Origin: DATGJX01 sp963830545
GTDB taxonomy: Bacteria; Vulcanimicrobiota; Vulcanimicrobiia; Vulcanimicrobiales; Vulcanimicrobiaceae
NCBI GenBank assembly: GCA_963830545.1
Contig: CAWHMK010000001.1
Span: 2,170,001-2,234,000, forward strand
DNA length: 64,000 nucleotides
Direction of reading: 5' to 3'
Below the pieces are notes generated by a model, which was given only the letters and a program-made list of their open reading frames with translations, had not been told where the DNA came from and searched no databases. Below are positions 61,787 to 64,000 of this stretch, piece by piece. Made by a program: the position numbers and the translations under genes. Numbering within the stretch: the stretch's first letter is position 1; every line of letters starts with the position of its first letter.

Positions 61787-62818
61787 CTAGGCGCGAACGG
61801 AAGAAGCGATTCGAACCAGTTCGCTGCGCGAGAGTTCGCCGACGAGTGCAAAGTGGCGTGCGCCCGATGCCCACGTGAGGAGCGTCGTCGGGCCGTCCTC
61901 GACGTACTGCGCATCGCCGGAATGGATTTTCGTCGTGTGGATCGTGTATTTACTGAGGTCTACCGCCGAACCACGGGCGTTTTCGAAAAGCGAAACCGTG
62001 CGTAAGCCGTCTGAATAGAGGACGTGCATCGTGCGCACGCCCTTGACGTCGGTGACGTCGCCTGCGACCGGAAGAAATCCGTCGGGCAAGTACTTCGGAC
62101 CGAGCGGCGTGAAACCGGCGCTGCGCACGATCGCGCTCAAATCGTTGGACACGGCGCCATGCCCGGGTCCTTGACTGCGCGCATAACCGGTCGTGGGAAC
62201 GGCGAATAGACCTGCGGGAATGGCGTTCGTGTACTTGATCTGCTCGAAGCGCATTTGGTGCCCGACCGAACCGGTCGCTGAATAGCGTTCCTTCTCGAGC
62301 ACCAGTCTTGTTTGCGAGTCCAGCGCGATGCGCATTATCGTTGCGCCGGTGTACTTGTTGACGAGTAGAACGGAAATGCAGCGCCGCCCGGCGACGTTAT
62401 CGTCGGGTCCGAGCACCGCCCGATAGTTGTGCAGCAGCAGACCGAAATTGTCGTCCATGGCGACTTGATCGTCGAGCGCGTCGTCCTGCGTGAATATCAC
62501 GCGGTGCGTGTGCGGGTCGACGTCGTAACTCGTGTCGCCGCGGCTGATGATGGAATCGCCATAGAGCGATTCCGGCGCCAAATACCAGCGGCGCGTCAGA
62601 TCGGGCGCGCGGTGCTCGATGCGGAATAGTACCGAATCCGCTCGCGACGTGCCGAAATCGGTGTTTTCGACTTGCCCGACGTACGAGAATTTGTTGTACG
62701 CAAGAACGGCGCTGCGCAAAAGCGCAGAGCCGTCTGAACCATTCTGTGCTGACGTAACGCCGCCCAGCGGCAAGCACAACGCCGCCGCGAGCAGCAGCGC
62801 GCGCTTACGGATTTGCAT
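61787..62818 (-). CDS. Sigma-E regulatory protein (MucB/RseB type)
   Basis: 343 residues with a signal peptide (cleavage near TSAQ). A MucB/RseB-like lipid-binding domain: NKFSYVGQVENTDFGTSRAD, RRWYLAPESLYGDSIISRG, LVNKYTGATIMRIALDSQTR, and a C-terminal domain with KYLPDGFLPVAGDVTDVKG. In gamma-proteobacteria RseB binds the periplasmic part of the anti-sigma factor and blocks its cleavage. It overlaps the anti-sigma gene by 14 bp, completing sigma-E, anti-sigma and RseB. Confidence 0.82.
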   Translation of the reverse strand: MQIRKRALLLAAALCLPLGGVTSAQNGSDGSALLRSAVLAYNKFSYVGQVENTDFGTSRADSVLFRIEHRAPDLTRRWYLAPESLYGDSIISRGDTSYDVDPHTHRVIFTQDDALDDQVAMDDNFGLLLHNYRAVLGPDDNVAGRRCISVLLVNKYTGATIMRIALDSQTRLVLEKERYSATGSVGHQMRFEQIKYTNAIPAGLFAVPTTGYARSQGPGHGAVSNDLSAIVRSAGFTPLGPKYLPDGFLPVAGDVTDVKGVRTMHVLYSDGLRTVSLFENARGSAVDLSKYTIHTTKIHSGDAQYVEDGPTTLLTWASGARHFALVGELSRSELVRIASSVRA

Positions 62819-63330
62819 CCGCCGTGTACGACGCCGCTTCCACGATCACCGGAGCCGACTTCGTGCTTAGCGTCGGGGCGTTTTCCAAATCGACCGGATT
62901 GGTGGAATTGCGATCGCTGAAGGGGATCGTGCCGTTCATTGCGGCATGGTCTTGCAGATAATATGAGGCTTCGATGGAAGGCGCGCCTTGCGGTCCCAGA
63001 TACGATGTTCCGAAATAGGCTGCGAGCGCAATGGCTGCTGCAATCGGAATCGCGAACGACGGGCGCATCCAGCCGCAATGCGCGGTTCAACGCCGATGGT
63101 TTCCCGGCGCGCACGCGCTGCCAAATGTCCGCTTTGACGCGATGAAGGCAATTCGCGCTCTTCCAGCGCTGCTTGCGCGCGAAGCATTTCGCCGATGGCT
63201 ACTTCGACGTCGTACTCGGTGCGGCAGGGCGCACATTGCTCGATATGCGCGTAAACGGAGGCGTCCTCCGGCGGCGATAGTTCGCCGTGGACGTAATCAC
63301 GAGAAGGTTGGCGGTTAGATGCTGTGTCAT
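62805..63330 (-). CDS. Zinc-finger anti-sigma factor, frameshifted
   Basis: Starts ATG 63330 (ATGA with the sigma gene). After MTQHLTANLL a shift leads to DYVHGELSPPEDASVYAHIE with the HxxxCxxC zinc-finger signature in HIEQCAPC, then AIGEMLRAQAALEERE. A second shift gives VKADIWQRVRAGKPSALNRA and a third the membrane helix (SFAIPIAAAIALAAYFGTSY) and a periplasmic tail to 62805. About 175 residues. Anti-sigma factors of the ZAS family hold ECF sigma factors at the membrane until released by proteolysis. The three breaks are probably sequence errors. Confidence 0.8.
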
Positions 63331-63896
63331 GATTGTTTTTGTTGTTGTCTCTGTACTAAACGGCGTAGCAACGCTCGCGCACGGTGGAGTCGCGATCGAA
63401 CCGTTCCGATCGAGCAGCCCATGATCTCCGCGATTTCCTGGTAGCTGTACTCCTCGATATCCGCCAGGACGATCACCTGGCGCTGGTCCGGAGAAAGCTG
63501 CTCGAGCGAACGCGCGAGCGGTTCACTCAGCTGGCCTTCCACGTAATCCTCGATAGGGCTCACGGCCAACGGCCGCTCCCCTGCGAACTCCTGCGGGGCG
63601 TTGTCTTCGGGTATCTCCTCCTGATAACGTCCCTTCTTGCGCCGAAGTTCATCCCGGTGCAGATTCGTTACGATCCGGTAGATCCACGACAGAAACGAGG
63701 TTCCCGGCGAAAAACTTCGCCAGGCCCGATAAACGCGGATGAATGCTTCCTGGGTCAGGTCACGAGCATCCGCCTCATTGTGCGTGAGACGGAACGCGAA
63801 ATTGTAGGTGGCCTTGCCGTACTGCTCGATTGCTGCCTCTAGGAAGGCTGCCTGCTCGGGCGTGGGCGGCTCTACGGGCTTTCGCGGTACTCCCAT
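63327..63896 (-). CDS. rpoE: ECF RNA polymerase sigma factor (sigma-E/RpoE-like)
   Basis: 189 residues from ATG 63896; the in-frame extension beyond it is not conserved-looking. Region 2 is NFAFRLTHNEADARDLTQEA and FIRVYRAWRSF, region 4 is LSPDQRQVIVLADIEEYSYQ and EIAEIMGCSIGTVRSRLHRA. A Glu/Asp-rich linker joins them, and the tail is Gln/Arg-rich. It overlaps the anti-sigma gene by 4 bp, so stress response to envelope damage is likely, as in RpoE-RseAB. Autoregulation is common but its promoter is beyond clear view here. Confidence 0.93.
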   Translation of the reverse strand: MGVPRKPVEPPTPEQAAFLEAAIEQYGKATYNFAFRLTHNEADARDLTQEAFIRVYRAWRSFSPGTSFLSWIYRIVTNLHRDELRRKKGRYQEEIPEDNAPQEFAGERPLAVSPIEDYVEGQLSEPLARSLEQLSPDQRQVIVLADIEEYSYQEIAEIMGCSIGTVRSRLHRARALLRRLVQRQQQKQS

Positions 63897-64000
63897 GCGA
63901 CCACGGATTTTCCCGGACGGGGGTCGGAATGCCCGCCGTGGATTGCCCCGAGAAGTCCCGCTGCCGGGACTGGTATGCCGTCGCCCGCCGGCCGGCAATC

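Overview
The window is a gene-dense chromosomal segment (GC roughly 60 percent) from a diderm, probably aerobic heterotrophic bacterium. Diderm signs are two predicted outer-membrane barrels ending in Phe, lipoboxes, and a sigma-E/anti-sigma/RseB envelope-stress operon. No gene here fixes the phylum. The mixture of leaderless-looking promoters, HrcA/CIRCE, DUF-rich small genes and GC-rich housekeeping genes would fit a lineage such as Candidatus Eremiobacterota (WPS-2), but that is a guess. There is no prophage, insertion sequence or CRISPR array.

Layout. 0-9.7 kb: end of a CheR-type methyltransferase, queA, an SDR, a histidine kinase fused to a LuxR-type regulator, glutamate dehydrogenase with proline dehydrogenase (glutamate and proline catabolism), a DapA-like aldolase, a NifU-like protein, class I FBP aldolase and a 3-hydroxyisobutyrate-type dehydrogenase. 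9.6-17.4 kb: a phosphate island with phoB-phoR, pstB, a porin, and pstS-pstC-pstA on the opposite strand. Three promoters here carry 11-bp-phased TTAA repeats placed like a Pho box before a TAC-type -10 hexamer. 17.5-22.6 kb: threonine degradation (tdh-kbl), an acyltransferase and a beta-propeller lipoprotein. 23-27.5 kb: a CopC/CopD-type copper operon in which CopD is joined to cytochrome c and redoxin-like domains. 27.5-35.6 kb: tRNA-fMet, adenosine deaminase, a DtxR-type regulator, rhomboid, DinG-type helicase, S1/P1 nuclease, a Met/His-rich peptide, acs and a TlpA-like redoxin.

35.9-43.4 kb: CIRCE-hrcA-dnaJ-rsmE, a PRC-like protein, a glycosyltransferase, accD-accA, a DivIC-like protein, an S1-like protein and Ppx/GppA. 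43.4-51 kb: stress genes, namely a structured intergenic element, a rhodanese/hemerythrin divergon around a perfect 20-bp dyad, a Lys-rich protein with a 21-bp repeat array, stand-alone LigD ligase and polymerase domains, a phosphoribosyltransferase-hydrolase fusion and a membrane-stress triad. 51-64 kb: a Crp-family regulator, tRNA-Leu, secreted orphans, an M61 peptidase, HAD phosphatase, etfB-etfA, a TPR protein, a histone-deacetylase-like hydrolase and rpoE/anti-sigma/rseB.

A caution runs through the whole window. At least 20 conserved genes are broken by one-base (sometimes 2- or 4-base) indels while their catalytic motifs stay intact on both sides. The indels cluster at 27.6-29.3, 42.2-43.4 and 57.5-58.6 kb. 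Uncorrected assembly errors explain this better than mass pseudogenisation, so such genes are given as single spans with the break described.
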